Assembly (NCBI GenBank): GCA_040218415.1
Contig: JAVJRN010000081.1
Span: 248,001 to 312,000 of the forward strand
Direction: 5' to 3'
Source of the DNA: JAVJRN01 sp040218415
Lineage (GTDB): Bacteria; Bacteroidota; Bacteroidia; Cytophagales; Cyclobacteriaceae
DNA length: 64,000 nt
This document shows positions 36,510 to 45,003 of this stretch, in pieces. A program made the position numbers and the translations under genes. Numbering within the stretch: the stretch's first letter is position 1; each line of letters starts with the position of its first letter. Below the pieces are notes generated by a model, which saw only the letters and a program-made list of their open reading frames with translations, had not been told where the DNA came from and did no database searches.

Positions 36510-36825
36510 CATTGGCTATGAAAACCTACCCTTGATATTGATATAGCGTCTGTAGCCGACGGATACAACACGTAAAGAAAAGTAAACGATTGTTTACTTG
36601 TACTGAAGACGAGTAAAGAAAAAGCTGGTTTTCTTTACATGTATAGGGGACATATATTGGCACTGTATAAGATATACTAAGATGGAAATACCATCATTCA
36701 AAGAGGATCACATCAGTCAAATACCAGTTTGGCAGGTACTGCCTGGCTAGGAGATTCACTAGCCGTGCGCACTACGTCATCAGACAGCTTATCAGCTGAC
36801 TGATTCCTCAGAATGACGTGCTACT
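36510..36825 (+). ncRNA. Hairpin-rich spacer, unit 2 (candidate structured RNA)
   Basis: Counterpart of the unit 1 spacer. AAGTAAAC/GTTTACTT (36580-36599) keeps the first hairpin, with a C-G pair where unit 1 has a T.G wobble; the 10-bp GTAAAGAAAA stem is unchanged (36613-36638); GATGG/CCATC is retained; GGCTAG/CTAGCC (36745-36764) is stronger here. The ACGTCAT/ATGACGT outer stem (36774-36819) is shortened to 7 bp. Pairing is kept while neighbouring bases vary, which argues for structure. Confidence 0.45.
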
Positions 36826-36959
36826 TTGATGGTTTGCGCTGTGGAAGAGGCGTCTTAAACTGTGATGATGAGTGTTTGTCCTAACTATGATTAACTTGAT
36901 TGTATGAATACTATGATTAAGAGCAGTGAAGGAATCAAAAAAATCATAGTTAAAGACCA

Positions 36960-37115
36960 ATGAAAATGATCAAAAAGGAATATCTACATAGCGAACTCAC
37001 AGGTAAAATCATTGGCTGTGCCATGGAGGTACATAAAGTATTGGGCAATGGTTTTCAGGAGGTAATTTATCAAAGGGTGAATATTCATCGAACTCAGCTT
37101 AAAGACAATTTTTGA
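36960..37115 (+). pseudogene. Truncated third GxxExxY copy
   Basis: Starts ATG AAA ATG like copy 1 and matches it for 39 codons through GFQEVIYQR, then at 37078 runs into unrelated sequence and stops at 37115 after 51 residues. The whole nuclease-like core is missing, so it should be inactive. The breakpoint coincides with the start of the uronate operon upstream region, marking an insertion or deletion boundary. Confidence 0.85.
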
Positions 37116-37130
37116 AGGAGTGCCTGCGGG

Positions 37131-37370
37131 TGTTTCTGGATAATCATTGGACTTACTGAAACCTACTACTGGGCTATGGAAGGAAACAAATTCCTGAATA
37201 TGGTTCGATATGTGAATCATCGCTTGATTTCAAAAAAAGCTGGGTGAGTTGTTATAATGTGAATTGATTACCTTTTTAGCTTAGGCGATTGAGCGTTTTC
37301 GGGAACTTTCCCTCATTTTTTTATGAAAACTGCAATACTGTGTATATATTACACAGTATAAAAAAGACTA
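37131..37370 (+). promoter_or_regulatory. Leader region of the DUF4861-kduI-kduD operon (duplicated at 63468)
   Basis: About 240 bp recognisably homologous to 63468-63721, with shared blocks TTGGACTTnCTGAAACCTAC, GAGTTG-TTAT-ATGT-AATTG, TTTTCGGGAA and the palindromic operator near the 3' end. Both copies precede the first gene of a uronate operon, so it is a duplicated control region. Confidence 0.7.
37337..37357 (+). promoter_or_regulatory. Palindromic operator, kdu operon
   Basis: ACTGTGTA at 37337-37344 and TACACAGT at 37350-37357 form a perfect 8-bp inverted repeat with a 5-bp AT spacer, 13 bp before the ATG. The identical site occurs at 63679-63699 and a close variant at 63320-63340. 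The geometry suits a GntR-family dimer; placement close to the start codon suggests repression. Confidence 0.8.
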
Positions 37371-38573
37371 ATGAAAGTATATACCTCGCTTTTTCTAGTA
37401 CTCATGGTGTTTGGTTGCGCAGAGAAGCCATCCATATTATTGAAAAATAAAGAAACCAAGGCGCTTGATAATCAGCCTTTGGTTTTAAACCGCACTTATT
37501 TTGACCTCAAGCCTGAGGACTATTTGATTTTCAAGGATCAATCACAGAATCCAATTCCTGCACAATTCGATGATTTTGATGGAGATGGTCTCTGGGATGA
37601 AGTTGCCTTGGAATTGAACTTCCAGCCATCGGAGGAATTGTCGCTTAATTACGAGATAGTCGCTCAATATCAAATTCCAGAATTTGAAATCAAAACCAAT
37701 GCACACTTAGGCGTAAGTCCTGACCGGGATAAACAGTTTGTTTCTACCCAAGAAGTTGTTAGGCCGGACGATCATGTAGCCCAAAGTACGCCATTCTTAT
37801 ATCAATTTGAAGGGCCAGGATGGGAGAGCGACAAGGTCGCATTCCGAGCCTATTTTGATAATCGAAATGGGAAAGACATTTTTGGAAAGAAAACCAGCGA
37901 AATGGTACTTCCTAAAGTTGGCTTGGGAGGTAATTATCACGCGATGGGCGATTGGGGAATGGATATTTTAAAAGTAGGTGGATCCTTGGGAGCCGGTGCT
38001 ATCGGAATTCTTAAAAATGATTCCATCTATCGGCTCACGAATACAGAAAAGGCCAGTTTCAAAATAATTGCCCAAGGTGCTGTTCGTACGTTGATTGAGT
38101 TTAAATATGAAGGTTGGGAAGTTGGAGATTCCTCTTACGATCTAATAGAGACTATTTCAATATGGGCAGGTAAGCGACATTACCAAAGTGACTTACTACT
38201 TTCAGGAGATGGTCAAGACACGCTGGTTACGGGTATTGTCAATCTCAAAGGATTAGCATCAAAAACACTCGAAACACCTAATGTCAAGCTGCATTACACC
38301 CATGGAAAGCAAAGCGAAAGTGGCGATTATCTTGGGATGGGATTGATTATTCCTACAAAAGGATTGATTGCATTTGGGGAAGCTCCTAAATCAGGTTCGG
38401 GAGTTACGAATACCTACACGGCTTTATTAAAACCCAATAATGGGTTATATCAATTTGCTTTTTATGCAGGCTGGGAGCTTGAAAATGATGACTTTAAAAG
38501 CGAAGCTTCTTTTGCTAAGGCATTAAAAGAAGAAACAACAACATTCAATAATTCAATAGAAATAAAAAAATAG
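37371..38573 (+). CDS. DUF4861 lipoprotein of the uronate operon
   Basis: 400 aa. Lipobox VFGCAEK (Cys ~16), then a beta-sandwich-rich protein with FDDFDGDGLWDEVALELNF (~60-80), GWESDKVAFRAYFDNRNGKDIFGKK and GMDILKVGGSLGAGAIG, which I recognise as DUF4861. This family is common in Bacteroidota pectin, alginate and uronate loci; its activity is not established, with a role on unsaturated uronate oligosaccharides suspected from context. It is the first gene of an operon with kduI (2-bp gap) and kduD. Confidence 0.82.
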   Translation: MKVYTSLFLVLMVFGCAEKPSILLKNKETKALDNQPLVLNRTYFDLKPEDYLIFKDQSQNPIPAQFDDFDGDGLWDEVALELNFQPSEELSLNYEIVAQYQIPEFEIKTNAHLGVSPDRDKQFVSTQEVVRPDDHVAQSTPFLYQFEGPGWESDKVAFRAYFDNRNGKDIFGKKTSEMVLPKVGLGGNYHAMGDWGMDILKVGGSLGAGAIGILKNDSIYRLTNTEKASFKIIAQGAVRTLIEFKYEGWEVGDSSYDLIETISIWAGKRHYQSDLLLSGDGQDTLVTGIVNLKGLASKTLETPNVKLHYTHGKQSESGDYLGMGLIIPTKGLIAFGEAPKSGSGVTNTYTALLKPNNGLYQFAFYAGWELENDDFKSEASFAKALKEETTTFNNSIEIKK

Positions 38574-38575
38574 AA

Positions 38576-39412
38576 ATGGCACAAGTTAGATATGGATCGC
38601 ATCCAAGTGATGTAAAGAAATTTACAACTGAAGAACTAAGAGATCGTTTTTTGATTCCTGAAGTAATGAAAAAAGGTGAAGTCACGGCCGTTTATTCCAT
38701 GCATGACCGGATGATTACTTTAGGAGCTGTTCCGACTGATTCTGCACTCGCGCTTCCAGCTTTTGATGAGCTGACCAAAGCAGCTTTTTTTCTGGAAAGA
38801 AGAGAACTAGGCGTAATCAATATTGGCGGTAGTGGAAGTGTGACCGTAGATGGGGAAACATTTGCACTGGCGAAAAAAGAATGTCTATATGTGGGAAAAG
38901 GCAAGCAATCAGTTTCCTTTTCAAGTGACTCTAAAGATGAGCCCGCAGAGTTTTACATCAACTCTTGCCCGGCACATAAAGAATACCCTACTGTAAAAGC
39001 GGTAGTTGGTGATGCCAATAAAGTGGAGCTTGGCTCGAAGGATAATTGCAATGAGCGCACCATTTTCCAATTTATTCATGAAGATGGAATCCAAAGCTGT
39101 CAGCTTGTGATGGGTTATACAGAATTGGCCAAAGGAAGCATATGGAATACTTTTCCTCCCCATACGCACAATAGACGCATGGAAGTTTACTTCTATTTTG
39201 AGATGCCAGAAGATCAGATTGTGATGCATTTTATGGGAGATCCTAGAGAAACCAGACACTTGGTGATGGCCAATAAGCAAGCGGTTATCTCACCAGAATG
39301 GTCGATTCATTCAGGAGCGGGTACTTCCAACTATACGTTCATTTGGGGAATGGCAGGTGAAAACCAGGCATTTACTGATATGGATGGTGAAACACTTAAA
39401 TCAATCAGATAA
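38576..39412 (+). CDS. kduI: 5-dehydro-4-deoxy-D-glucuronate isomerase (KduI)
   Basis: Converts 4-deoxy-L-threo-5-hexosulose uronate (DKI) to 2,5-diketo-3-deoxygluconate in the cytosol. The zinc ligands fall at the positions known for E. coli KduI: His196 and His198 in PPHTH, Glu203 in RRMEVY and His245 in SIHSGAG. At 278 aa it is full length. It lies between DUF4861 and kduD with 2-bp gaps on both sides, so the three are one transcript. Unsaturated uronic acids released by GH88 rearrange spontaneously to the substrate. Confidence 0.97.
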   Translation: MAQVRYGSHPSDVKKFTTEELRDRFLIPEVMKKGEVTAVYSMHDRMITLGAVPTDSALALPAFDELTKAAFFLERRELGVINIGGSGSVTVDGETFALAKKECLYVGKGKQSVSFSSDSKDEPAEFYINSCPAHKEYPTVKAVVGDANKVELGSKDNCNERTIFQFIHEDGIQSCQLVMGYTELAKGSIWNTFPPHTHNRRMEVYFYFEMPEDQIVMHFMGDPRETRHLVMANKQAVISPEWSIHSGAGTSNYTFIWGMAGENQAFTDMDGETLKSIR

Positions 39413-39414
39413 AT

Positions 39415-40182
39415 ATGGTTTTAGATTCATTTGATCTCAAAGGAAAAACGGCGCTCGTTACTGGATGTAAACGAGGTATTGGTAAGGCAATGGCGGAAGG
39501 GCTGGCAGAAGCTGGCGCAAACATCATTGGTGTTTCGGCTTCACTTGAATTGGAGGGGAGCGAGATTGAGCAATCGGTTAATGCTTTGGGTAGATCCTTT
39601 AGAGCCTATCAATGCGATTTTTCCAATAGAGAAGAGCTTTATAAGTTTTTGGAAAAGGTCAAACAGGAAAATGAGCAGATTGACATTTTGGTCAATAATG
39701 CTGGCACGATCATGCGAAAACCAGCAGCCGAGCATCCCGATGACTATTGGGATCAAGTGATTGAAGTGAATCTCAATGCGCAGTTTATCATTTCTCGGGA
39801 AATTGGTAAAAGAATGATTGCCCATGGTAGTGGTAAAATCATATTTACAGCTTCACTTTTGACTTTTCAGGGCGGTATTACCGTTCCGGGATATGCAGCA
39901 AGTAAAGGGGCTATTGGTCAGTTGACCATGGCACTTTCTAATGAGTGGGCATCCAAAGGAGTGAACGTAAACGCCATTGCGCCAGGCTATATCGCTACGG
40001 ATAACACACAAGCTTTGCAAGATGATGAAGAGAGAAGTGCTTCTATTCTTTCGCGCATTCCACAAAACCGATGGGGCAGACCAGAGGATTTCAAGGGGCC
40101 AACGGTATTTTTAGCTTCCAAAGCCTCTGACTATATGAATGGCTCTATCATTACGGTAGATGGTGGATGGATGGGGCGATAA
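39415..40182 (+). CDS. kduD: 2-dehydro-3-deoxy-D-gluconate 5-dehydrogenase (KduD)
   Basis: SDR enzyme that reduces 2,5-diketo-3-deoxygluconate to 2-keto-3-deoxygluconate (KDG) with NAD(P)H. The nucleotide motif TGCKRGIG lies at ~16-23, NNAG near 93-96, and YAASKGA gives the catalytic Tyr/Lys. 255 aa, normal length. It is the third gene of the kdu operon and is followed by a strong terminator. KDG kinase and aldolase are not in the window and must be elsewhere. Confidence 0.94.
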   Translation: MVLDSFDLKGKTALVTGCKRGIGKAMAEGLAEAGANIIGVSASLELEGSEIEQSVNALGRSFRAYQCDFSNREELYKFLEKVKQENEQIDILVNNAGTIMRKPAAEHPDDYWDQVIEVNLNAQFIISREIGKRMIAHGSGKIIFTASLLTFQGGITVPGYAASKGAIGQLTMALSNEWASKGVNVNAIAPGYIATDNTQALQDDEERSASILSRIPQNRWGRPEDFKGPTVFLASKASDYMNGSIITVDGGWMGR

Positions 40183-40208
40183 ACTCTTTCCGACAATAAA
40201 ATTTAAAG

Positions 40209-40315
40209 TTTTAATCGCAGGGCGATAGCCCAATAGGTCTAATTCCCCGATGCTCTGCGTCGGAAGCTAGGGTCAAGGGTTCTACCCTTGGCCTTGGGTT
40301 TAATACCATTTATTT
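40209..40315 (+). repeat. ~100-bp interspersed repeat, copy 1
   Basis: Runs from TTTTAATCGCAGGGCGA to TAATACCATTTATTT and matches 40364-40464 with few changes plus two short indels. Contains a CCGATGC/GCGTCGG stem (one wobble) and an AAGGGT/ACCCTT stem. No coding potential. Confidence 0.8.
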
Positions 40316-40317
40316 GC

Positions 40318-40355
40318 AAAACAGGCAAACTCATCAGTTTGCCTGTTTTTTTTGT
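40318..40355 (+). terminator. Terminator of the kdu operon
   Basis: A perfect 14-bp stem (AAAACAGGCAAACT / AGTTTGCCTGTTTT, loop CATC) followed by TTTTG. It lies between two copies of the ~100-bp repeat. Confidence 0.88.
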
Positions 40356-40363
40356 TTTACCAA

Positions 40364-40464
40364 TTTTAATCGCAGGGCGAGCCCAATAGGTCTAAATCCC
40401 CGATGCTCTACGTCGGAAGCTAGGGTCAAGGGTTCTACCCTTGGGTTTAATACCATTTATTTTT
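40364..40464 (+). repeat. ~100-bp interspersed repeat, copy 2
   Basis: Second copy of the 40209-40315 sequence, slightly shorter (missing ATAG after GGGCG and the second GCCTT block). The same hairpins are present, with one base of the CCGATGC stem altered. Confidence 0.8.
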
Positions 40465-41029
40465 TTGTAGAGAGAATTTCAACATTGAAGAAATCTGATC
40501 TTGATGGAAGATTGCTTCTAACCTGAGTTCGATTAATAAAACATTGAAATCAGCGTTAAAATCGTCTTTGCGAAATAAGAACCGATTAAAATGAGGTTTT
40601 TATTGAAGCAATCTCACCTTTCTAGCAGATTGCTTCAATTTTCTAATCTCTTCAAGCTTAAAAAATATCGCATTGACTCTAGAACGAATGCTGAACAATA
40701 GAACTCAGGTTTCTATTTTTTGACCTTTTCAAGTTTAAAAAATACCGCAAAGACGTCAAACGTATAATCAATCTAACTCAAGTTTTAATCGTTCCTCATG
40801 TGATATAATTCTTGAGGTAGTGGTAATTTTTTCTTCACTTAAAAGGTGTAGCCTGCAAAGTACCAAGGTCATAAAAGGAATTAATTTTCAGGAGGACACG
40901 CCTATTATGGGCTTAATAGGGCTGATTCGCATTTTTTCAGTACGATTTTACCCTTTATTTTGAATTTATAATTACTTGTAGGTAATCATATTTGCTGTAC
41001 GAATTAAACATTTAAAGCATATAGAATTT

Positions 41030-42292
41030 ATGAAAACAACTACATTTAAAACGAATTTTCTGCTTGGACTGATCGTCAGTTTGTTAGTATTTCAAGTAGG
41101 GTGTGGAGATGATGAGGAGGTCAATGATGCGACTTCACTTATTCCAGTTATTTTATCGGTATCTCCAACAAGCGGATCGCCTGGAGATCCAGTGACCATT
41201 ACGGGTACAGACCTTAATGGCGCAACCACTGTTAACTTTGGTACTATCACCACTTCGATAATCACCAATACAGCCACCGAAATAAGTACGACGGTTCCAG
41301 AAGGCGCCTCAACAGGAAAAGTTTCTGTAACAACACCAGGAGGAACGGCTGTTTCGGCTGAAGATTTTGAAGTGATCATTGTTGGTGCGGCTACAGTGAC
41401 TTCTGTAAGTAGAATCTCTGCTCAGGCTGGAGAAAACATCACTGTTACTGGAACTGAGATGGCGACCGTCTCTAGTGCGACAATAGGCGGAGTAGAAGCA
41501 ACCGTGGTGGAAGCTACGGAAACTGCGGTAGAGTTGACAGTTGGAGATTCGCCTTTAGGTTTAAGTACTATTACTTTAGTCAATGACGGAGGCTCTGTTA
41601 CCACTTCTACTGATGTTCTTACCTTTTATGTCATTGAAATTCTACCAGAATTTAATGAAACCTTCGATGGGGAAGAAGTGCGCTTCAGTAGTGGTGGAGA
41701 TGCAGAAATCACAGCATTTGGGATTAGTAATGTAATCACTGGCGCAACAAGACTGCCAGCTGCCATCCAAGGTAACTTTTATCATATCGAAGGAATAAGC
41801 GATCTTGATGATTCTGGATCATACACAGGTCAAATAGGACATAGTACACAAGATGCTGGCTACTTTGCGGATTTCTTTACGGTAGGAAGCGACGTGGCAG
41901 ATTATTATTATAACGTCAATGTCAATTTTGGCGCATTACCAACGGATTATGATGATGTAATGGCTGGATTCAGATTAAGATTTGATGAAGGTTACGATGC
42001 TGATGGAGACGGTAGTACTTCGGATGAGTACTTGGAGTTTCGTCCTACTCCATCTGGATTAACGGATTTGGGTTATGCTGCTGATGAGAATGGCTGGTAT
42101 GCACTTTCTATTTCTTTCGATCAATTCATCGAAAGTGGTCCTAGAGATGGAGCTGGTTCATGGGCAGTATATTCTGCAGACCAAATGACGCGATTTGCGC
42201 TTGCTTCGAGAAGAGAACATGCTGGTGAGTATTCACTAAGTTTTGATAACCTCTTTATCACAAAAGGAGGTCCTTATAGTTTTCCTGAATAA
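41030..42292 (+). CDS. IPT/TIG-domain surface lipoprotein
   Basis: 420 aa. Lipobox FQVGCGDD (Cys ~25), followed by two IPT/TIG Ig-like domains (~40-115 with SPTSGSPGDPVTITGTDL, and ~120-200) and a C-terminal beta-sandwich-like domain (~215-420, FNETFDGEEVRFSSGGD...). Such lipoproteins in polysaccharide loci act as surface glycan-binding proteins. It is monocistronic, with a terminator directly after. Binding to a uronate polymer is inferred from location only. Confidence 0.75.
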   Translation: MKTTTFKTNFLLGLIVSLLVFQVGCGDDEEVNDATSLIPVILSVSPTSGSPGDPVTITGTDLNGATTVNFGTITTSIITNTATEISTTVPEGASTGKVSVTTPGGTAVSAEDFEVIIVGAATVTSVSRISAQAGENITVTGTEMATVSSATIGGVEATVVEATETAVELTVGDSPLGLSTITLVNDGGSVTTSTDVLTFYVIEILPEFNETFDGEEVRFSSGGDAEITAFGISNVITGATRLPAAIQGNFYHIEGISDLDDSGSYTGQIGHSTQDAGYFADFFTVGSDVADYYYNVNVNFGALPTDYDDVMAGFRLRFDEGYDADGDGSTSDEYLEFRPTPSGLTDLGYAADENGWYALSISFDQFIESGPRDGAGSWAVYSADQMTRFALASRREHAGEYSLSFDNLFITKGGPYSFPE

Positions 42293-42309
42293 CTAAACAA
42301 ACCATATAA

Positions 42310-42348
42310 AAGCGTGACAATGATACTATACCTGTCACGCTTTTTTTA
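42310..42348 (+). terminator. Terminator after the IPT/TIG lipoprotein gene
   Basis: Stem AAGCGTGACA / TGTCACGCTT around a 13-nt loop, followed by TTTTTTT; it begins 18 bp after the stop codon. Confidence 0.88.
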
Positions 42349-42392
42349 AGCCTTCAATATTAAGGAGGTAGTTATAATTTAAAATATTTCTT

Positions 42393-44795
42393 ATGAAGAC
42401 AATACTACAATTTTCATTTTGCTTGATGCTTTTCGCGTCCAGTTCAATTGCTTTCGGGCAGGATATTTATATCAGTGAAATATTCTTCGTGCCGCCAGGC
42501 CCAGATACTACAGAGTTTATTGAGCTGAGAGGAACTCCAAATGCGACAATAGCTGCCAATACCTATTTTGTGGGACTTGAGGGTGATCCAGGAAGCTCGG
42601 CAGGAAGAGTGAGATTCGTGATCGAGCTTGCGGGCAGAACTTTCGGTGCAAATGGCTATATGGCCTTTGTGATGTCTAGCGCTACGTATCCTACTCAGAT
42701 TGACAATCAAGGAACCATTTTCTTTAATGATGGAGCTGACAACCCCGGATGGATTAATCTTGCCAGTGTGGTCAGTCAAAGCAATAATGACATGCAAGAT
42801 CTTTCCGCTACGTTTTTAGTTATTACAGCGGATGAGGCTCCTGCGAGTGGCAATGATGCGGATGATAATGATGATGGTATCATTGATAGAGCTGGCTGGA
42901 CAGTTTTGGATGGAATTTCCATTTTGGATGACGATAGGGAAGGTGGTTTACCTGAAGTGGCCAACGCGGAAATGGTCTTTTCAACTTTGCCTGTTGAGAG
43001 TATTACCAAATCACCAACGGCAAATTTTCACCAAACAATAACAGACGGTAGTCCATGGGAAGGGGATTATGTCTCAAGAATTGGACACTCTACAGGTTCA
43101 ACGATTGCTGATTGGTTTTGTGCTGATTCAAACAGTAGTGGCGGAGATGAGCCTCCGTTTTCTTCTAATAGTACGAAGAATACAGATAGTGATTTTGGGG
43201 ATCTGGAATTTATTTCTATCGGAGGGCCAAATTTTCAAATTACTTACAACGAAAATGGATTTCTACCGGCTAATCCAAGAAGCACACTAAATCTTATTTT
43301 AGATCTTTCATTGTCTTCTACTGGTGATATTGCCTGTCATGATTTAACTGTGGCGTCTGGACAAACACTGACAATCAACGCCGGGCACACACTGACGGTA
43401 AATGGGAACGTAGTAAATAATGGAACTATTGTTATAGAATCAGGTGCTTCGTTAATAACCAAAGGTGAAAATTCCGTTACAGGTACGGTTACGATCAATA
43501 GAAATACATCTTTCGGCGATGGCCGATATAGCTTTGTGGGAACACCAGTAGCGATGGACGCGTCTATCAAAGGATCCAATCTTGGCGATTTTGTTTACTC
43601 CTATAATGAGACTGTACCTTATGATAATGGTGCTGGCATCAATAGATGGGAAGATGCTGCAGGCACGACCTTGGTTCCTGGTGTGGGTTACACTCAGGCA
43701 AATCAGCAAGTACTCACTTTTACAGGTACACCTAATGCGGGCGATATTACCGTAACCAACTTATCTAAAACTACGACTGGCACGAGTAATGTGAGTGATC
43801 AAGGCTGGCATTTACTGAGCAATCCCTATGCTGCTGCCATTGATATAACCAAGTTTTTCACTGCAAATGCGGGTATATCAGCTTCAGTTTCCATTTGGGA
43901 AGATGGAGGATCCGAGAATGGCAGAAGATCCAATGCTGATTACATAACAGCAAATGCCATTGGTACGGTCAACGGTACTAATAAAAACTTTGAGGGTTAT
44001 TTAGGGAGCGCCCAAGGATTCTTCGTCAATGTTACTACCAATGGAGTTGATGTGGTATTTAATGACGACATGAAAGTCCTTGGAAACAATACAGATGCCA
44101 ACTTCTTCCGACAAGATGCCAAAAGTAACGCAGGAATTAAATTAGCATTAAATGATGTGAAAAATTCGCGCAGCAGCGAGCTTCTTATAGGTTTTATGGA
44201 TGATGCTACTGCTGGTATTGATCGTTTATATGATGCACCTAAGCTAATCGCCAATCAGGACTTGCAATTCTACAGTCTTATAGAAGATGGTCGGTTTGCC
44301 ATTCAGGGTATTCCATACAAAAGTGGTATTTCCACCGAGTTAGCATTTGATCTTGGAGAAGATGCTGAAATGGAAATGGAGATATTGGCCTTAAGTGGAT
44401 TGGAGGAGAATATGACCTTCTTGTTAAAAGACAATTTGACAGGTCGTACCTATGATTTAAGTCAAGTGAGCCATATTAATTTCACTGCTTCCAAAGGTTC
44501 CAATCAGAACAGATTTTCCCTGACCTATACTGCTAAAGGAGTGTTATCGCTAGAGGAAACTATTTTAGAGCCAATCTATAGGTTTAGTGATAATACTTTG
44601 AGTGTTGGATTTGGAAATCCACTGAACATTGAATCATTTATAGTTCATGATTTGACGGGTCGTACAGTAGTAAAAGGAGAAGCATTGGCAAAGCCAGTTT
44701 CAGAATTGAATATTCCTATCAACCGTAAAGGAATTAACATCGTGAAGATCGCTACTTCTGAAGGTGTATTCACGCGCAAATTCATTTTCCAATAA
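42393..44795 (+). CDS. Secreted T9SS protein with lamin-tail-like N-terminus
   Basis: 800 aa. Signal peptide (~1-22, FGQD), an N-terminal lamin-tail-like domain (IYISEIFFVPPGPDTTEFIEL..., ~24-180), then from ~376 a ~420-residue C-terminal module shared with the 24018-26801 protein (FVGTPV, LLSNPYAAAIDITKF, FYSLIEDGRFAIQGIP, DNLTGRTYDLS) and a T9SS-like tail ending TRKFIFQ. No enzyme motif is seen. A PID-CTERM peptide gene follows 17 bp later, as after the other protein with this module. Probable cell-surface role. Confidence 0.78.
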   Translation: MKTILQFSFCLMLFASSSIAFGQDIYISEIFFVPPGPDTTEFIELRGTPNATIAANTYFVGLEGDPGSSAGRVRFVIELAGRTFGANGYMAFVMSSATYPTQIDNQGTIFFNDGADNPGWINLASVVSQSNNDMQDLSATFLVITADEAPASGNDADDNDDGIIDRAGWTVLDGISILDDDREGGLPEVANAEMVFSTLPVESITKSPTANFHQTITDGSPWEGDYVSRIGHSTGSTIADWFCADSNSSGGDEPPFSSNSTKNTDSDFGDLEFISIGGPNFQITYNENGFLPANPRSTLNLILDLSLSSTGDIACHDLTVASGQTLTINAGHTLTVNGNVVNNGTIVIESGASLITKGENSVTGTVTINRNTSFGDGRYSFVGTPVAMDASIKGSNLGDFVYSYNETVPYDNGAGINRWEDAAGTTLVPGVGYTQANQQVLTFTGTPNAGDITVTNLSKTTTGTSNVSDQGWHLLSNPYAAAIDITKFFTANAGISASVSIWEDGGSENGRRSNADYITANAIGTVNGTNKNFEGYLGSAQGFFVNVTTNGVDVVFNDDMKVLGNNTDANFFRQDAKSNAGIKLALNDVKNSRSSELLIGFMDDATAGIDRLYDAPKLIANQDLQFYSLIEDGRFAIQGIPYKSGISTELAFDLGEDAEMEMEILALSGLEENMTFLLKDNLTGRTYDLSQVSHINFTASKGSNQNRFSLTYTAKGVLSLEETILEPIYRFSDNTLSVGFGNPLNIESFIVHDLTGRTVVKGEALAKPVSELNIPINRKGINIVKIATSEGVFTRKFIFQ

Positions 44796-44812
44796 CATCA
44801 AAAAGTATAGCC

Positions 44813-44983
44813 ATGAAAAGTTCGTATATCATATTAAGTATTCTATTTTTAGTATCAGCAGTTATTCCTGCATTTGCTCAAGGAGCGCCACCAGCCAAAC
44901 CTATTGACGGTGGTTTGAGTTTGCTGCTTTTGGCGGGAGGAGCCTATGGTATCAAAAAGTTGAAAGATAGTCGTAAAGACTAA
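44813..44983 (+). CDS. PID-CTERM small sorting-signal protein
   Basis: 56 aa, paralogue of the 26823 gene. Signal peptide (IILSILFLVSAVIPAFAQ), spacer GAPPAKP, PIDGGLS motif, hydrophobic LLLLAGGAYG and basic KKLKDSRK tail. It is cotranscribed with the upstream T9SS gene and followed by a terminator. Its role is unknown. Confidence 0.8.
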   Translation: MKSSYIILSILFLVSAVIPAFAQGAPPAKPIDGGLSLLLLAGGAYGIKKLKDSRKD

Positions 44984-45003
44984 GTGAGTTTAGTTTTTAG
45001 TTT

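Larger units (their letters stand above)
35092..37077 (+). repeat. Tandem array of ~875-bp GxxExxY/hairpin units (two full, one truncated)
   Basis: Units begin near 35092, 35961 and 36847 at a GAAGCGTCTT-like sequence (period 869 and 886 bp). Each holds inverted AACTATGATT/AATCATAGTT repeats, a GxxExxY gene and, in units 1 and 2, a ~330-bp hairpin-rich spacer. The third unit stops after 39 codons of its gene, at 37077, where unrelated sequence begins. Coding parts of units 1 and 2 are ~98% identical; spacers are more diverged but clearly alignable. Confidence 0.88.
40183..41029. other. Gene-free region after kduD
   Basis: 847 bp without a credible gene. It holds two copies of a ~100-bp repeat flanking a strong terminator, and a second perfect 13-bp hairpin at 40602-40639 (ATTGAAGCAATCT / AGATTGCTTCAAT), whose arm AGATTGCTTC also occurs at 40509. 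The promoter for the IPT/TIG gene should lie near its end but no clear element is seen. Confidence 0.7.

Noticed and set aside
35092..37077. CRISPR array or retron
   Set aside because: Units are too long for CRISPR repeats, there are no unique spacers, and no reverse transcriptase gene is present.
37021..37220. 78-aa minus-strand ORF across the third GxxExxY break
   Set aside because: Spans two unrelated pieces (truncated repeat and uronate leader), so it cannot be a conserved gene.
40255..40300. tRNA-like T-arm (AAGGGTTCTACCCTT) in the ~100-bp repeat
   Set aside because: No acceptor, D or anticodon arms can be built around it.
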